Shown here piece by piece: positions 52,901 to 62,307 of a stretch of 64,000 bases of DNA. A model generated the notes under the pieces. It did no database searches. It was not told where the DNA came from and saw only the letters and a list, made by a program, of their open reading frames with translations. The translations under genes were made by a program, and so were the position numbers. Each line of letters opens with the position of its first letter. The stretch's first letter is position 1. The stretch comes from Methanothrix sp. (GTDB taxonomy: Archaea; Halobacteriota; Methanosarcinia; Methanotrichales; Methanotrichaceae). Where the stretch lies: positions 1-64,000 of the forward strand of contig NZ_JASFYM010000009.1 in the NCBI RefSeq assembly GCF_030055635.1, read 5' to 3'.

Positions 52901-53027
52901 ACCGTCAGGGCTCATCCTGTGATTCAGCGGATCATTAACCTCGCAGAAAGATGTGGCGTCAACTGCTGATGGTGGAGGTTATCAGAGTTTGCCTCTCCTA
53001 TGATTCGACCACATGAGCCACCGTCAG
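52901..53027 (+). mobile_element. GGCTCAT-ended miniature element, copy 4, with 8-bp target duplication
   Basis: The element is 52909-53019 (111 bp), with ends GGCTCAT and ATGAGCC. Perfect direct repeats ACCGTCAG flank it (52901-52908 and 53020-53027). It aligns with 22241-22341. Confidence 0.85.
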
Positions 53028-53042
53028 AGTCGCTGTGCGCGG

Positions 53043-54182
53043 CTAACCACTCAGCATTCTCCCGATGCGCTCCAGCGCCTCTCTTATGCGGTCTATCGAT
53101 GTGGCATACGAGATCCTCACGTAATCCTCTCCAGCGGGCCCGAATGCAGATCCAGGGGTGACCGCGATCTTCGCCTCTCTCAGGAGGCGCTCAGCGAAGG
53201 CATCCCCTCCGCCGAGGTGAGAGACATCGGGGAACGTGTAGAAGGCCCCTCCCGGAAGCGCGCATCTTATCCCAAGAGATCTCAAACCCTCCACCAGCAG
53301 ATCTCTTCTCGCCCTGAACTCCTCTGTCATCCTCTTCACTTCATCCTGCGGCCCCTCGAGAGCTGCGATGCCTGCCCACTGGACGAAGGTGGTCGGATGT
53401 GACACAGAATGGGATAGAAGCCTGCTGACCCATTTCAGTATATCCTTCGGGCCTGTGAGGTATCCCAGCCTCCAGCCGGTCATTGCATATGACTTTGAGA
53501 AGCCGTTTATGGTAACGGTCCTGTCAGCCATATCAGGGAGCGAGGCTATGCTGATGTGCTCATGCCCGTAGATTATCTTCTCGTAGACCTCATCGGATAC
53601 GACGTAGATATCGTGGTCGATGGCGATATCCCGGATCTCGTTCATCACATCACGCCCGAAGACGGCGCCGGTCGGGTTGCACGGGGAGTTTACCAGTATC
53701 GCCTTTGTCCTGGATGTTATCGCATCAGGAAGATCTATCGGCATGAAATCCTGGTCGACGTCTGCCCACACGGGCCTGCCGCCAGCGAACCTGATGCAGG
53801 GCTCGTAGCTCACCCATGATGGGCCGATGAGCACCATCTCATCCCCATCATCGAGGAGCGCCTGGATTGCAGCGAAGACGGCCATCTTCGCGCCAGGGGT
53901 GACAACAACATCCTCAGGCACCGCTGGGATCCTGTTCTCCTCGCGGAGCTTCTTCGCGATCGCCCTTCTGAGCTCAGGTATCCCGTTCGTCGGGGTGTAC
54001 CTAGTCTTACCCTCCGTCACGTACCTGCAGGCTGCATCGCATATGTGTCTGGGGGTATCGAAATCAGGCTCCCCAACACCGAGATCTATGATGTCGAAAC
54101 CCTCAGAGTTCATGCGCTTGGCCTCCGCAGAGATCCTCATGGTGGCTGATTCCTCTATCGAGGCGAGCCTCTTTGATACCAT
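53043..54182 (-). CDS. Pyridoxal-phosphate aminotransferase, class I/II (aspartate aminotransferase-like)
   Basis: The 379-residue enzyme has the fold type I pattern: GEPDFDTPRHI, TPTNGIPELRRAI, SPCNPTGAVFGRDVM, DEVYEKIIY, PLP lysine in NGFSKSYAMTGWRLGYL, and the substrate Arg near the C-terminus (YVRISYAT). Aspartate or a related amino acid is the likely donor; exact specificity is open. The lumazine synthase gene ends 1 base upstream, so the two are co-transcribed. Confidence 0.93.
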   Translation of the reverse strand: MVSKRLASIEESATMRISAEAKRMNSEGFDIIDLGVGEPDFDTPRHICDAACRYVTEGKTRYTPTNGIPELRRAIAKKLREENRIPAVPEDVVVTPGAKMAVFAAIQALLDDGDEMVLIGPSWVSYEPCIRFAGGRPVWADVDQDFMPIDLPDAITSRTKAILVNSPCNPTGAVFGRDVMNEIRDIAIDHDIYVVSDEVYEKIIYGHEHISIASLPDMADRTVTINGFSKSYAMTGWRLGYLTGPKDILKWVSRLLSHSVSHPTTFVQWAGIAALEGPQDEVKRMTEEFRARRDLLVEGLRSLGIRCALPGGAFYTFPDVSHLGGGDAFAERLLREAKIAVTPGSAFGPAGEDYVRISYATSIDRIREALERIGRMLSG

Positions 54183-54183
54183 A

Positions 54184-54594
54184 TCACTCCCCCCTCAGGC
54201 GCCTGACCATCTTGACGGCTGCCTCAACCGCGCGCTTGCCATAATCGACGCGCTTGTGGGCATCCGGCCTGGACATCCTCGGTCCGCTGATGCCGAGCGT
54301 GACGGGCTTGTCGAACTCCAGCGAGAGATCCATGAGCTTTCTTGCAGCATGCTGTGCGACTATCTCGTCATGCGCGGTCTCGCCCTGGATCACGCATCCG
54401 ATCGCCACAACAGCATCGATCTCATCGCTCTTCAGGAGCTTTCTTACAGCCAGCGGCATGTCGTAGACCCCGGGAACCATTATCGTCTCCACAACCTCAG
54501 CGCCGAGAAATCGCGCATGCTCCCTCCCGAGGAGCTCCATCTGGTATGTTATATCCCTATTGAACTCTGAAACCACGAAACCAAGTCGTACCAT
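54184..54594 (-). CDS. ribH: 6,7-Dimethyl-8-ribityllumazine synthase
   Basis: From the ATG at 54594 the protein has 136 residues, the archaeal RibH length. Motifs: VVSEFNRDITYQM (N-terminal substrate loop), VPGVYDMPLAVRKLL, VVAIGCVIQGETAHDEIVAQHA with the catalytic His, and FDKPVTLGISGP. It makes the riboflavin precursor. The frame is open 10 codons further, but ATG 54594 fits the family start. Dodecin at 19495 would bind the flavins this pathway makes. Confidence 0.95.
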   Translation of the reverse strand: MVRLGFVVSEFNRDITYQMELLGREHARFLGAEVVETIMVPGVYDMPLAVRKLLKSDEIDAVVAIGCVIQGETAHDEIVAQHAARKLMDLSLEFDKPVTLGISGPRMSRPDAHKRVDYGKRAVEAAVKMVRRLRGE

Positions 54595-54705
54595 AACATC
54601 AACATCCGATGAAGATGTAACCATCTAGGTTCATGCATTCTTTAATAAATCCATCGATACCATGCATCAAAACCCATTTATCCTAAGCAAATTGGGAGGA
54701 CATCC

Positions 54706-55605
54706 ATGAGCATCGTTTACGTCAACGGCAGCTTCGTCCCGAGGGAGCAGGCTGTGGTCTCCGTCTTCGACCACGGTCTTCTTTATGGAGATGGGGTCTT
54801 CGAGGGCATTCGCGCATACGGAGGCAGGGTCTTCAGGCTCGAGGCGCATGTCAGGCGCCTCTACGATTCGGCGCAGGCCATAATGCTCGATATACCGATG
54901 ACGCAGGAGGAGATGTGCGAGGCGATACTCGAGACCCTCCGGAGAAACAACCTGAGAGATGCGTACATCAGGCCCTTGGTCACCAGGGGCGTCGGCGACC
55001 TGGGCCTCGATCCGAGAAAGTGCTCAAAGCCCACTGTCATCATAATAGCGGTCAAATGGGACGCGATGTATGGCAACCTCTACGAGGTCGGGCTGAACGC
55101 GATCACGGTCACCGTGAGGAGAAACTCGCCTGCCGCGCTCCCGCCGAACATAAAGTCTCTGAACTACCTGAACAACATCCTCGCGAAGATAGAGGCCAAT
55201 ATAAAGGGAGGGGATGAGGCGATATTCCTAGACGCAGAGGGCACGATCTCAGAGGGCAGCGGCGACAACATATTCGTTGTTAGGGATGGCAGGATCTACA
55301 CACCCCCGACACTGAACAACCTGAAGGGCATAACGAGAGAGGTCGTGCTGGAGCTCGCGAGCCGGAACGGCATACCGGTTCATGAGACCAGGCTCGGGCT
55401 CTTCGATCTCTACACCGCAGAGGAGGTCTTCGTTACGGGAACCGCAGCCGAGATAGCGCCTGTCTCCAGGATCGACGGCAGGGTTATAGGAAACGGGAAG
55501 CCCGGACCTGTTACAAAGCTCCTGATGAAGCTCTTCAGGGAGTGCACAGAGTCGGAGGGCACGCCGATATACAGAGAGAACGTCGAGGTCGCTGCCCAGG
55601 AGTGA
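54706..55605 (+). CDS. ilvE: Branched-chain amino acid aminotransferase
   Basis: The 299-residue fold type IV PLP enzyme has the start [49 protein letters not shown], the PLP lysine in [15 protein letters not shown], and [13 protein letters not shown]. It interconverts leucine, isoleucine and valine with their 2-oxo acids, the same pathway as the LeuA-like gene at 16747. GGGAGGA precedes the ATG. pyrE follows 41 bases downstream on the same strand. Confidence 0.96.
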   Translation: MSIVYVNGSFVPREQAVVSVFDHGLLYGDGVFEGIRAYGGRVFRLEAHVRRLYDSAQAIMLDIPMTQEEMCEAILETLRRNNLRDAYIRPLVTRGVGDLGLDPRKCSKPTVIIIAVKWDAMYGNLYEVGLNAITVTVRRNSPAALPPNIKSLNYLNNILAKIEANIKGGDEAIFLDAEGTISEGSGDNIFVVRDGRIYTPPTLNNLKGITREVVLELASRNGIPVHETRLGLFDLYTAEEVFVTGTAAEIAPVSRIDGRVIGNGKPGPVTKLLMKLFRECTESEGTPIYRENVEVAAQE

Positions 55606-55646
55606 GGTTGTTCAGGCGGTCATGCTTTCAGCAATACGAGGTCGCA

Positions 55647-56210
55647 ATGTCAGAGCTCAGGGAGCAGCTTCTCAACCTGATAAAGGAGATGGCGCTCGAG
55701 ATCGGCACTGTGGTCCTGTCATCGGGCCGCACCAGCGACTACTACGTCGATCTCAGGAGGATGGTTCTCACCCCAAGGGGGGCGTACCTGACAGCGAAGC
55801 TCCTCCTGGATCTCGTGAGGCCGGAGGTCAGTGCCATCGGAGGGATGACGCTCGGAGCAGATCCGATCGTCTCCTCCATGATCGTTGTCGGTCATATGGA
55901 GGGCAGGGATCTGTGTGGACTGATCGTTAGAAAGGAGCCGAAGAAGCACGGCAAGAGGAGGTTTATAGAGGGGCCTGTGCTGGAGGCGGGCGCAAAGGTC
56001 GCGGTCGTGGATGATGTCGTGACGACAGGAAGCTCGCTGCTCAGATCGATCGAGCGGATCGAGGAGGCGGGTTACAGGCCTGTACAGGCCCTCGCAGTCC
56101 TGGACAGGATGGAGGGAGGAAAGGAGGCGCTGAGGGATGCTGGATTCGAGCTCGAGTCGCTCTTCACTAGAGACGACCTCGGGCTCGCTCAGCGCGATCA
56201 CTCCATGTAG
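55647..56210 (+). CDS. pyrE: Orotate phosphoribosyltransferase
   Basis: I choose the ATG at 55647, giving 187 residues. The OPRTase features are ELREQLLNLIKEMALEIGTVVLSSGRTSDYYVDLRR and the PRPP loop VAVVDDVVTTGSSLLR. It converts orotate to OMP in pyrimidine synthesis. It is probably co-transcribed with ilvE. Its last 13 bases overlap the convergent purA gene. Confidence 0.95.
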   Translation: MSELREQLLNLIKEMALEIGTVVLSSGRTSDYYVDLRRMVLTPRGAYLTAKLLLDLVRPEVSAIGGMTLGADPIVSSMIVVGHMEGRDLCGLIVRKEPKKHGKRRFIEGPVLEAGAKVAVVDDVVTTGSSLLRSIERIEEAGYRPVQALAVLDRMEGGKEALRDAGFELESLFTRDDLGLAQRDHSM

Positions 56211-57463
56211 ATGGTCTGCTCCCTCGCAGGCCCAACGGATATCGCAGCTATATCCACATCCATGAGCTCCTGTATCCTCTCCACATACGCCCTCGCGTTC
56301 TGGGGCAGATCGCTGTAATCCAGGGCATCGCTTATGCTCTCAGACCACCCCTCTATCTCCTCATACACAGGGACACATCTCTCCAGGTCGGATGTGCTCT
56401 CCGGCGGGTAATCTATTATCTCCCCGTCGAGCTCATATGCGACGCAGATCTTTATCCGCCTGAGGCCGGTGAGCACATCCAGCTTCGTCAGAGCGAGCTC
56501 TGTGTATCCGTTCAGATAGACCGCCTTTCTTCCGAGAACTGCATCGAACCAGCCGCAGCGCCTCGGCCTTCCGGTCGTCGTACCGTACTCCCCGCCAGCC
56601 TCCCTGAGCCTGGCTCCGGTCTCGTCCCTGAGCTCGGTTGGCAGCGGCCCCTCACCCACGCGCGTGATGTACGCCTTCACAACGCCCACGACGTTGTCGA
56701 CGCGCACAGGACCGACGCCCAGGTTTGCGCACGCGCTGCCTGCTGTTGTGAAGCTCGATGTGACGAACTTCTGCGTGCCGTGGATCACATCCAGGAACGA
56801 TCCCTGCGCGCCCTCTGCGAGAACCATCCTGTCCTCATCGAGCGCCCTGTTTATCTCAAGCGAGACATCTGTGAGGTTGTTCTTCAGAGCCCTTCCGATC
56901 TCCAGGTACTCGCTCAGCTGCGCCTCGTCTCTCACAACAGACGGATCCCCTCCCATCTCCCTTATCGCAGCTTCCTTGGCCGGCGCTATCTCCTCGAGCT
57001 TCCTTCTCAGCTTCTCCGGATCTGTGATGTCAGCCATCTGCACCTCCTCGCGCGCGATCTTGTCGATATACGCATACCCTATGCCGCGCTTGGTGGTGCC
57101 GATCTTTGCCGTCCTGGCCTTCTCCCTCAGGGCATCCAGCTCTATGTGGTAGGGCATTATTATGCTCGTCTTCGGGTCTATGCCGAGATCCACCTTCATT
57201 CCCTCTCCCCAGAGAGCCTGGAGTTCTCCCCAGAGTATCTTCGGGTTGAGCACCACGCCCGGGCCTATCAGAAGTCTTTTGTTGAAAAGAACGCCGCTGG
57301 GCACCAGATGGAGCTTGTATGTCTTGTCCCCTACCTTCACCGTGTGCCCCGCATTGTCCCCGCCCTGAAAGCGCGCAATGATATCATACTTTTCAGCAAG
57401 CAGATCCACAATCTTGCCCTTGCCCTCATCACCAAACTGTGCACCTGTGATTATCGTGAACAT
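56198..57463 (-). CDS. purA: Adenylosuccinate synthetase
   Basis: The 421-residue enzyme starts with GAQFGDEGKGKIVDLLAEKYDIIARFQGGDNAGHTV, the GTP/IMP-binding signature. It also has the catalytic Lys loop and QGSFLDVIHGTQKFVTSSFTTAGSACANLGVG with TTGRPRRCGWFD. It forms adenylosuccinate from IMP and aspartate using GTP. The 3' end overlaps pyrE by 13 bases on the opposite strand. Confidence 0.96.
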   Translation of the reverse strand: MFTIITGAQFGDEGKGKIVDLLAEKYDIIARFQGGDNAGHTVKVGDKTYKLHLVPSGVLFNKRLLIGPGVVLNPKILWGELQALWGEGMKVDLGIDPKTSIIMPYHIELDALREKARTAKIGTTKRGIGYAYIDKIAREEVQMADITDPEKLRRKLEEIAPAKEAAIREMGGDPSVVRDEAQLSEYLEIGRALKNNLTDVSLEINRALDEDRMVLAEGAQGSFLDVIHGTQKFVTSSFTTAGSACANLGVGPVRVDNVVGVVKAYITRVGEGPLPTELRDETGARLREAGGEYGTTTGRPRRCGWFDAVLGRKAVYLNGYTELALTKLDVLTGLRRIKICVAYELDGEIIDYPPESTSDLERCVPVYEEIEGWSESISDALDYSDLPQNARAYVERIQELMDVDIAAISVGPAREQTIYME

Positions 57464-57681
57464 GCTCCGTGGGTTGGGTGCATTGTAGATAAACCATTTC
57501 CCACAAGCTCAGTTCACTCAGCAATCGCATCGTCAATGGTGCCGGTCGCTTTCTGTGCGGTCAATTGGAATATAGAAATGTATAGAGTATTTTCATCTAT
57601 TTAGTTAATTTGTGACAACTATAAAGCTGCGTGTGGGAAGCACGTGTTGTAGGAGGCTTTGGCGTAGAAGCGGTGAGCTGA

Positions 57682-58116
57682 ATGATGAGATCAAACATCT
57701 GCAACAAACTTATGGGCATAGCGGATTACTATGAGGCGGTCTTCACAGGGCCGGCGGCCGTGGAACACAGCAGGTTCAGGAGCAGCGTTCTGGGGATGAT
57801 CATAGAGATGCTGGACGTTCTGAGGATCAACGAGGATCTCAGGATGGAGCTGATAAGGTCAATAACAGAAGGCTGGAGGATGGAGATGGTCGGAGATGAG
57901 GCTGAGGAATCAGAGATGGTTCTGGAGAAGCTCGAGAGCGTGAGATGTGCAGCGATGCGTGATGATACCAGCTACGGCCTGGAGATAGGCGTGCTCATGT
58001 CGCTTCCGATCCGGGAGATGGATCTCAGGGAGGATCATGTATCTCACGTCTATGATGTGATGAACAGAATCATGGAAAATCTGAGCAGAAAGACAGGCGA
58101 GCACCTGGTCGCATGA
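57682..58116 (+). CDS. Unknown small helical protein
   Basis: The 144-residue product is acidic, helical and Met-rich, without signal peptide or membrane segment. It contains an unusual density of E-M and R-M pairs and one N-terminal Cys. GGTGAG precedes the ATG, and AACTATAAAG at ~57616 is a plausible TATA box. No family is recognised. Confidence 0.65.
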   Translation: MMRSNICNKLMGIADYYEAVFTGPAAVEHSRFRSSVLGMIIEMLDVLRINEDLRMELIRSITEGWRMEMVGDEAEESEMVLEKLESVRCAAMRDDTSYGLEIGVLMSLPIREMDLREDHVSHVYDVMNRIMENLSRKTGEHLVA

Positions 58117-58337
58117 TGTGCCCTCTGGCGCTCACAGCGCACGATACTCATTCGATCCCTTGACTGGGGCCAGTCTCCAGCATCCGGACATTGATCGTGG
58201 GCATCTCATCCGTGGTCGTTCTTGCATCACTGTATGCGACCCTGCAGGACTCATGAGCAGGACTCATGAGTTATTGTGCAGGAGAATGCCGATTCTGAGA
58301 GGATGTTCAGCGATTCGGGCCCGCAATCTGATAGGGC

Positions 58338-60146
58338 TCACCTTCCCCAGAATATGTCCTTCTTCCTCTTGATCTCCAGGAACTTCTCGAAGACCTCAAT
58401 CTCATCCTGAGACATCTTCTGCTTGAGCTCCTGCTCTATGATCCTGGCATGCTTCTCAGGTATGTTGACGTAGAGGAGATCCCCCTCGTGGATCTGGCGC
58501 CCAACAGTCGGACCGTCGATAGATATCGCGACCTCCTGACCGACCGTTGCCATGGGTATGTTCTCGTTCCTCTGCTGGATCCCGCGTATTGTGCCAACCA
58601 CAGCGCCGTCCTCGCGGATCAGTGGCACGTTATGCGTTATCGTCCCTCCCACAACCTGCACGCCGACTATAGCAGGCTTGGACTGCCTGAAGACGCAGTC
58701 GGGCAGTATGCGAACGCAGCCTGGCTTGACTATCGCCTCAAGCCGCTCCTGCTCCATCTGCATCTTCTTCTCCTCCATCCATGTCTCGTAGCTCTCGAGG
58801 AGTGTGTAGATCACATCGCTCTGGAATACAGGAACGTCCAGCTTCTGTATCTCCGCGAGCGCATCAGGAAGTATCTCGACATTGAACCCCAGTATGACTG
58901 AGAGCAGAGGGTCCTTGAGGGCCGCGGCCCTTATCACGTCCCTGCGCGTTATCGGGCCAACATCAGCCACATGGATGGGTATGTTCTTGGCGCGAAGCTC
59001 GCCGACAAGCCCCTCCAGAGAGCCGATGGTGTCCGCCTTCAGTATCACGCCAACCGTGTCCGTATCGATCCTCACAGCCTCGATCTCGGACCTTATCTCC
59101 CTGGCTATCGCCTCCGGATCCTCCCCCTCGCCCACGACGCGTATGGTGGATCCTGCAAGCGCGGTCTCGAGCTTCGGGGCTGATACCTTTATGCCGGAAG
59201 CAGCGACGACGTGCTTCACCGGAGTGAACCGCTCCTCGCTCCGTATCTCCTTGAGCGGTCTGGGCTTGAGAAGCGCCCTCACCTTTGTTATTATCGGCTC
59301 GCGTGGCGTCCCGACCACGATCGTGTCCCCGACACTGATCATGCCGTCGTACAGTATGACGTCCAGCGTCGTCCCGAGGCCCCTCTCCTCCTTCACCTCG
59401 AGTATCGTTCCCACACCCGGACGGTTCGACTCTATCTCAAGGTTCTGCTTCAGGAACCTCTGTGCGAGGCCGACCAAGACGAGAAGAAGATCTGGGATTC
59501 CCTCTCCGGTTATGGCGCTGACCGGGATTATGCCCACGGTCTTCGTGAAGTCCGCTATCCTGTCGTAGCGGTTGGAGTCGAATCCGTATTTGTAGAGCTC
59601 CCCAACGAGCTCGTATATCTTCGTCTCCAGCGTCTCAACCACCCGCTCTGTCTGGCCTGCGAGGCTCTTCGCCATCGGGGCGTTCTCTACAGGCCGCCAT
59701 CCCGGGATCCTGTCTATCTTGTTTGCAGCGACGACGAAGGGAGTCCTGTACCTCTTCAGGATGTTGATCGACTCGATTGTCTGCGGCTGGAACCCCTCGT
59801 TTATGTCAACTATGAGTATTGCCAGATCCGCGAGCGACCCCCCACGGCTTCTGAGCGATGTGAACGCATGATGGCCCGGGGTGTCTATGAATAAAAGCCC
59901 AGGAACCATGAGGTTCGCCTTGAACCCGGAACCGCAGAACTGCTGTATTACGCTCAGGGGGATCTCGGTAGCGCCTATATGCTGCGTTATGGCTCCTGCC
60001 TCGTACTGTGCGACAGTGGTGCCCCTTATCCTGTCCAGCAGCGTTGTCTTCCCGTGATCGACATGCCCCATAACGCAGACTATGGGGGTTCTCAGCTGTG
60101 AGACCTCCTCCTTCGAACGCGTACCCTTTTTAGATCTCTGACGCAT
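58338..60146 (-). CDS. infB: Translation initiation factor aIF5B (IF2-like)
   Basis: From the ATG at 60146 (AGGAGG 9 bases upstream) the protein has 602 residues, the usual archaeal aIF5B size. G motifs are VMGHVDHGKTTLLD, FIDTPGHHAF and AANKIDRI. Domains II-IV follow (GTILEVKEERGLGTTLDVILYDG...; C-terminal DIEVFEKFLE...). It promotes ribosomal subunit joining. A TATA box (60253-60262) lies inside an upstream open frame, which rules out the longer starts and predicts an ~80-base leader. Confidence 0.95.
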   Translation of the reverse strand: MRQRSKKGTRSKEEVSQLRTPIVCVMGHVDHGKTTLLDRIRGTTVAQYEAGAITQHIGATEIPLSVIQQFCGSGFKANLMVPGLLFIDTPGHHAFTSLRSRGGSLADLAILIVDINEGFQPQTIESINILKRYRTPFVVAANKIDRIPGWRPVENAPMAKSLAGQTERVVETLETKIYELVGELYKYGFDSNRYDRIADFTKTVGIIPVSAITGEGIPDLLLVLVGLAQRFLKQNLEIESNRPGVGTILEVKEERGLGTTLDVILYDGMISVGDTIVVGTPREPIITKVRALLKPRPLKEIRSEERFTPVKHVVAASGIKVSAPKLETALAGSTIRVVGEGEDPEAIAREIRSEIEAVRIDTDTVGVILKADTIGSLEGLVGELRAKNIPIHVADVGPITRRDVIRAAALKDPLLSVILGFNVEILPDALAEIQKLDVPVFQSDVIYTLLESYETWMEEKKMQMEQERLEAIVKPGCVRILPDCVFRQSKPAIVGVQVVGGTITHNVPLIREDGAVVGTIRGIQQRNENIPMATVGQEVAISIDGPTVGRQIHEGDLLYVNIPEKHARIIEQELKQKMSQDEIEVFEKFLEIKRKKDIFWGR

Positions 60147-60252
60147 GGTGGATCCTCCTAAAAATACCGCAGGCAATGAGACTGCGATTCCAGGCAACAC
60201 CTCACGGTGCTCAGAAACTCTCCGGTGCAGCTCTTTATCTCTCGATCTCAAC

Positions 60253-60262
60253 AAATATAAAT
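60253..60262 (-). promoter_or_regulatory. TATA box of infB
   Basis: ATTTATATTT on the minus strand lies about 107 bases upstream of the ATG. The resulting leader contains GCACC/GGTGC-type complementarity around 60200-60235 that could fold. Confidence 0.5.
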
Positions 60263-60290
60263 CCTCTGCATCCTTCGGGCACGCCCTGGA

Positions 60291-60360
60291 GGTCTGACCG
60301 CAGGATCCCCTGCCCCTCCAAAGTTCGTGGTCCCGAGGAGCCGATTGAGTCGGCTGGGAT
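60291..60360. other. Hairpins between R15P isomerase and infB
   Basis: GCAGGATCCCCTGC near 60300 and AGCCGA/TCGGCT near 60340-60357 are inverted repeats in the gap after the R15P isomerase gene. They may help end its transcript; no poly-T tract is obvious. Confidence 0.3.
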
Positions 60361-60405
60361 CGATATATCAAGACGAGATCTCGACGATGCTAGAGAACTG
60401 CAGGG

Positions 60406-60441
60406 CGCAAACTCCGGCTGTCAGGCCGGAGAGGAGGTCAC
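60406..60441 (+). repeat. Orphan TnpB right-end hairpin, copy 4
   Basis: GCGCAAACTCCGGC, stem CTCCGGC/GCCGGAG (60412-60418, 60425-60431), then GAGGAGGTCAC. It ends 3 bases from the stop of the convergent R15P isomerase gene. There is no tnpB frame upstream. Confidence 0.65.
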
Positions 60442-60444
60442 AAC

Positions 60445-61353
60445 TCATGCCCCGATCTCCCAGCCGAGCCACTCCTTTATTATTATGTAGCTCATCTCCG
60501 GCGGTATGGCTCCGACCTCGGTGCATATCACATCTATGTACTGATGGGGCGTCACATCGAAGGCCGGATTTCTCACGCGGAGATGCTTGTACCTCATGTA
60601 GTCATCGAGAACCTCCTCAGGTCCCCGCTCCTCGATCTCGACGAGCTCCCCCATGAGCGTCTCCGGGCTGAACTTGTACGTCTCGGCTGCCACCATGAAC
60701 GGCTTCCTGGCCTCGTGTGCGCAGAGCGCGATCTGCGATGTTCCTATCTTGTTGACAAGCGAGCCGTTGGCAGTTATTACGTCAGCGCCGACAACAACGA
60801 GATCCACATCCTCGATAACGCTTCTGACAGCAGAATCCACAATCAGCTCTGTTGGGATCCCAACCTCATCAAGCCTTTTTATGGTCAGATGCCCCTGATA
60901 CCTGGGCCTGGACTCGGTGGCTATGACCCTTATGCTCTTTCCATCCATGTGAGCGCGCTCGATGACCGCCAGCGCAGCGCTTGAGTTGCAGTGGGTCAGT
61001 ATCACATCGCCATCCCTGACCCTCCTGCTGCCGATCTTGCCGATCCTCTCCACGGCCCTCAGGGATCTCTCTATGAAGCGATCTGCATTTGCCACGACCT
61101 CCCTCCTGGCAGAATCGAGATCCTTCGAGCGGTACCTGACAACCATCCTCACGGCATTTGATAGAGAGACAGCGGTTGGCCTGGTCCTGAGAAGCGTGCC
61201 CGCAGCATTCTTCAGCGCCCTGTCGAACTCATCCAGGCTTGATACATCCAGGTTTAGAGCAAAATCCCTCAGCGCAGCAGCTGCTGCACGTGCGATGAGC
61301 CCTGCGCCCCGTATCTCCATGCTCCTGATCTTCTCTGCGGTATCCTCTATCAT
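60445..61353 (-). CDS. Ribose-1,5-bisphosphate isomerase (eIF2B alpha-like)
   Basis: The 302-residue protein (ATG 61353; a TTG at 61365 is possible) belongs to the eIF2B-alpha-related sugar isomerases. The start is EKIRSMEIRGAGLIARAAAAAL, with GDVILTHCNSSAALAVIERA containing the active-site Cys, and VVVGADVITANGSLVNKIGTSQIALCAHE with the active-site Asp. The Cys in THCNS fits R15P isomerase rather than methylthioribose-phosphate isomerase or eIF2B. It makes ribulose-1,5-bisphosphate for RuBisCO III, following AMP phosphorylase (41896). Confidence 0.9.
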   Translation of the reverse strand: MIEDTAEKIRSMEIRGAGLIARAAAAALRDFALNLDVSSLDEFDRALKNAAGTLLRTRPTAVSLSNAVRMVVRYRSKDLDSARREVVANADRFIERSLRAVERIGKIGSRRVRDGDVILTHCNSSAALAVIERAHMDGKSIRVIATESRPRYQGHLTIKRLDEVGIPTELIVDSAVRSVIEDVDLVVVGADVITANGSLVNKIGTSQIALCAHEARKPFMVAAETYKFSPETLMGELVEIEERGPEEVLDDYMRYKHLRVRNPAFDVTPHQYIDVICTEVGAIPPEMSYIIIKEWLGWEIGA

Positions 61354-61435
61354 GATGGGATGCAATGCATCCTTTGGAGATCTATGTTGCGATGGTATCG
61401 GAGATTCAAGTTGGAGAGCATCACATTCTTCTCAA

Positions 61436-61918
61436 TCACTTGCGGATCTTTTCAGCCAGCCTGGCGACCCTCTCGCCAAGCTTTCTGCATGTCCTCAGGG
61501 AGTCATCATCGGGAGAGCCGATGGCTATGGCTCCATAATGCCCTCCGGTCTCCATCGGATCCCCTGCAACAATCATCCCATGTATCATCATCGCCTGAAG
61601 GATGGAGAGAATCGTCGTCTGATTTCCTCCCTCGATGCTCGCAGAGGATGTGAAGGCAGCGCCGATCTTGTTCTCCAGCTTCCCCCTCACCTTCGCGCTT
61701 CTGTCGAAGAGCTGCTTTACCTCGGCAGCCATCAGACCGTAGTATGTGGGGGATCCGATAACTATTCCATCAGCCGACTTGAGATCATCGAGCTGAACAT
61801 CCTCGACCCTCTTGAGATCGACATCCGCTCCAGCATTCCTCGCTCCCTCAGCCACAGCTCTGGCCATCTTTTCCGTGTTGCCCGTCCGGGAGTAGTACGC
61901 GACCAGTATCCTAGTCAT
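61436..61918 (-). CDS. Flavodoxin-family protein (WrbA-like)
   Basis: Starting at the ATG at 61918 (GGAGGA 8 bases upstream) the protein has 160 residues. The FMN phosphate loop is YYSRTGNTEKMA (~8-19), then GSPTYYGLMAAEVKQLFDR, and SASIEGGNQTTILSILQAM as in WrbA-type NAD(P)H:quinone oxidoreductases. It binds FMN and carries out one- or two-electron transfers. It is 70 bases upstream of the R15P isomerase gene on the same strand. Confidence 0.9.
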   Translation of the reverse strand: MTRILVAYYSRTGNTEKMARAVAEGARNAGADVDLKRVEDVQLDDLKSADGIVIGSPTYYGLMAAEVKQLFDRSAKVRGKLENKIGAAFTSSASIEGGNQTTILSILQAMMIHGMIVAGDPMETGGHYGAIAIGSPDDDSLRTCRKLGERVARLAEKIRK

Positions 61919-62307
61919 GATATTCCTCCATTTTGATTGTGAGCATTCATCATACTTAACTTTCTCCCATCGTGCATGCATATAAACGTTTGAAAAAGAG
62001 GCGACACATTAACAAAATTAGAAATACATTATATTTTTTAATTAACATTGTGTAGTTCGCCAATCTGCAGAAGGAAATCGGATATGCTCCGCCCCAGAAC
62101 AAATATAGTGAGCATTGTATGAAAATCGGGCGCGCAATGAAAGGGCAATGTGGACCGAGAGAGGACTGCGGAACTTGAGCTAACTGCGGCATCGCATCAG
62201 TGAGGATGTATCAAATCTGATTCAGCAATCTGCTGCGACATGTGAATCGTCCAGCTCTTATGGGCTCCAGCGTCCCTTGCGCACTCTCGGCGGCTGGCTC
62301 AGACAGT
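61919..62307. other. A+T-rich spacer
   Basis: CGTTTATATGC at about 61978-61988 (minus strand) is the likely TATA box of the flavodoxin gene. The segment 62010-62050 is very A+T-rich. I see no gene or repeat from 62050 to 62307. Confidence 0.4.

Noticed and set aside
58245-58270. Two tandem copies of a 13-bp CAGGACTCATGAG unit
   Set aside because: Only two copies, no surrounding structure, and no gene or promoter depends on it. It is probably a small duplication.
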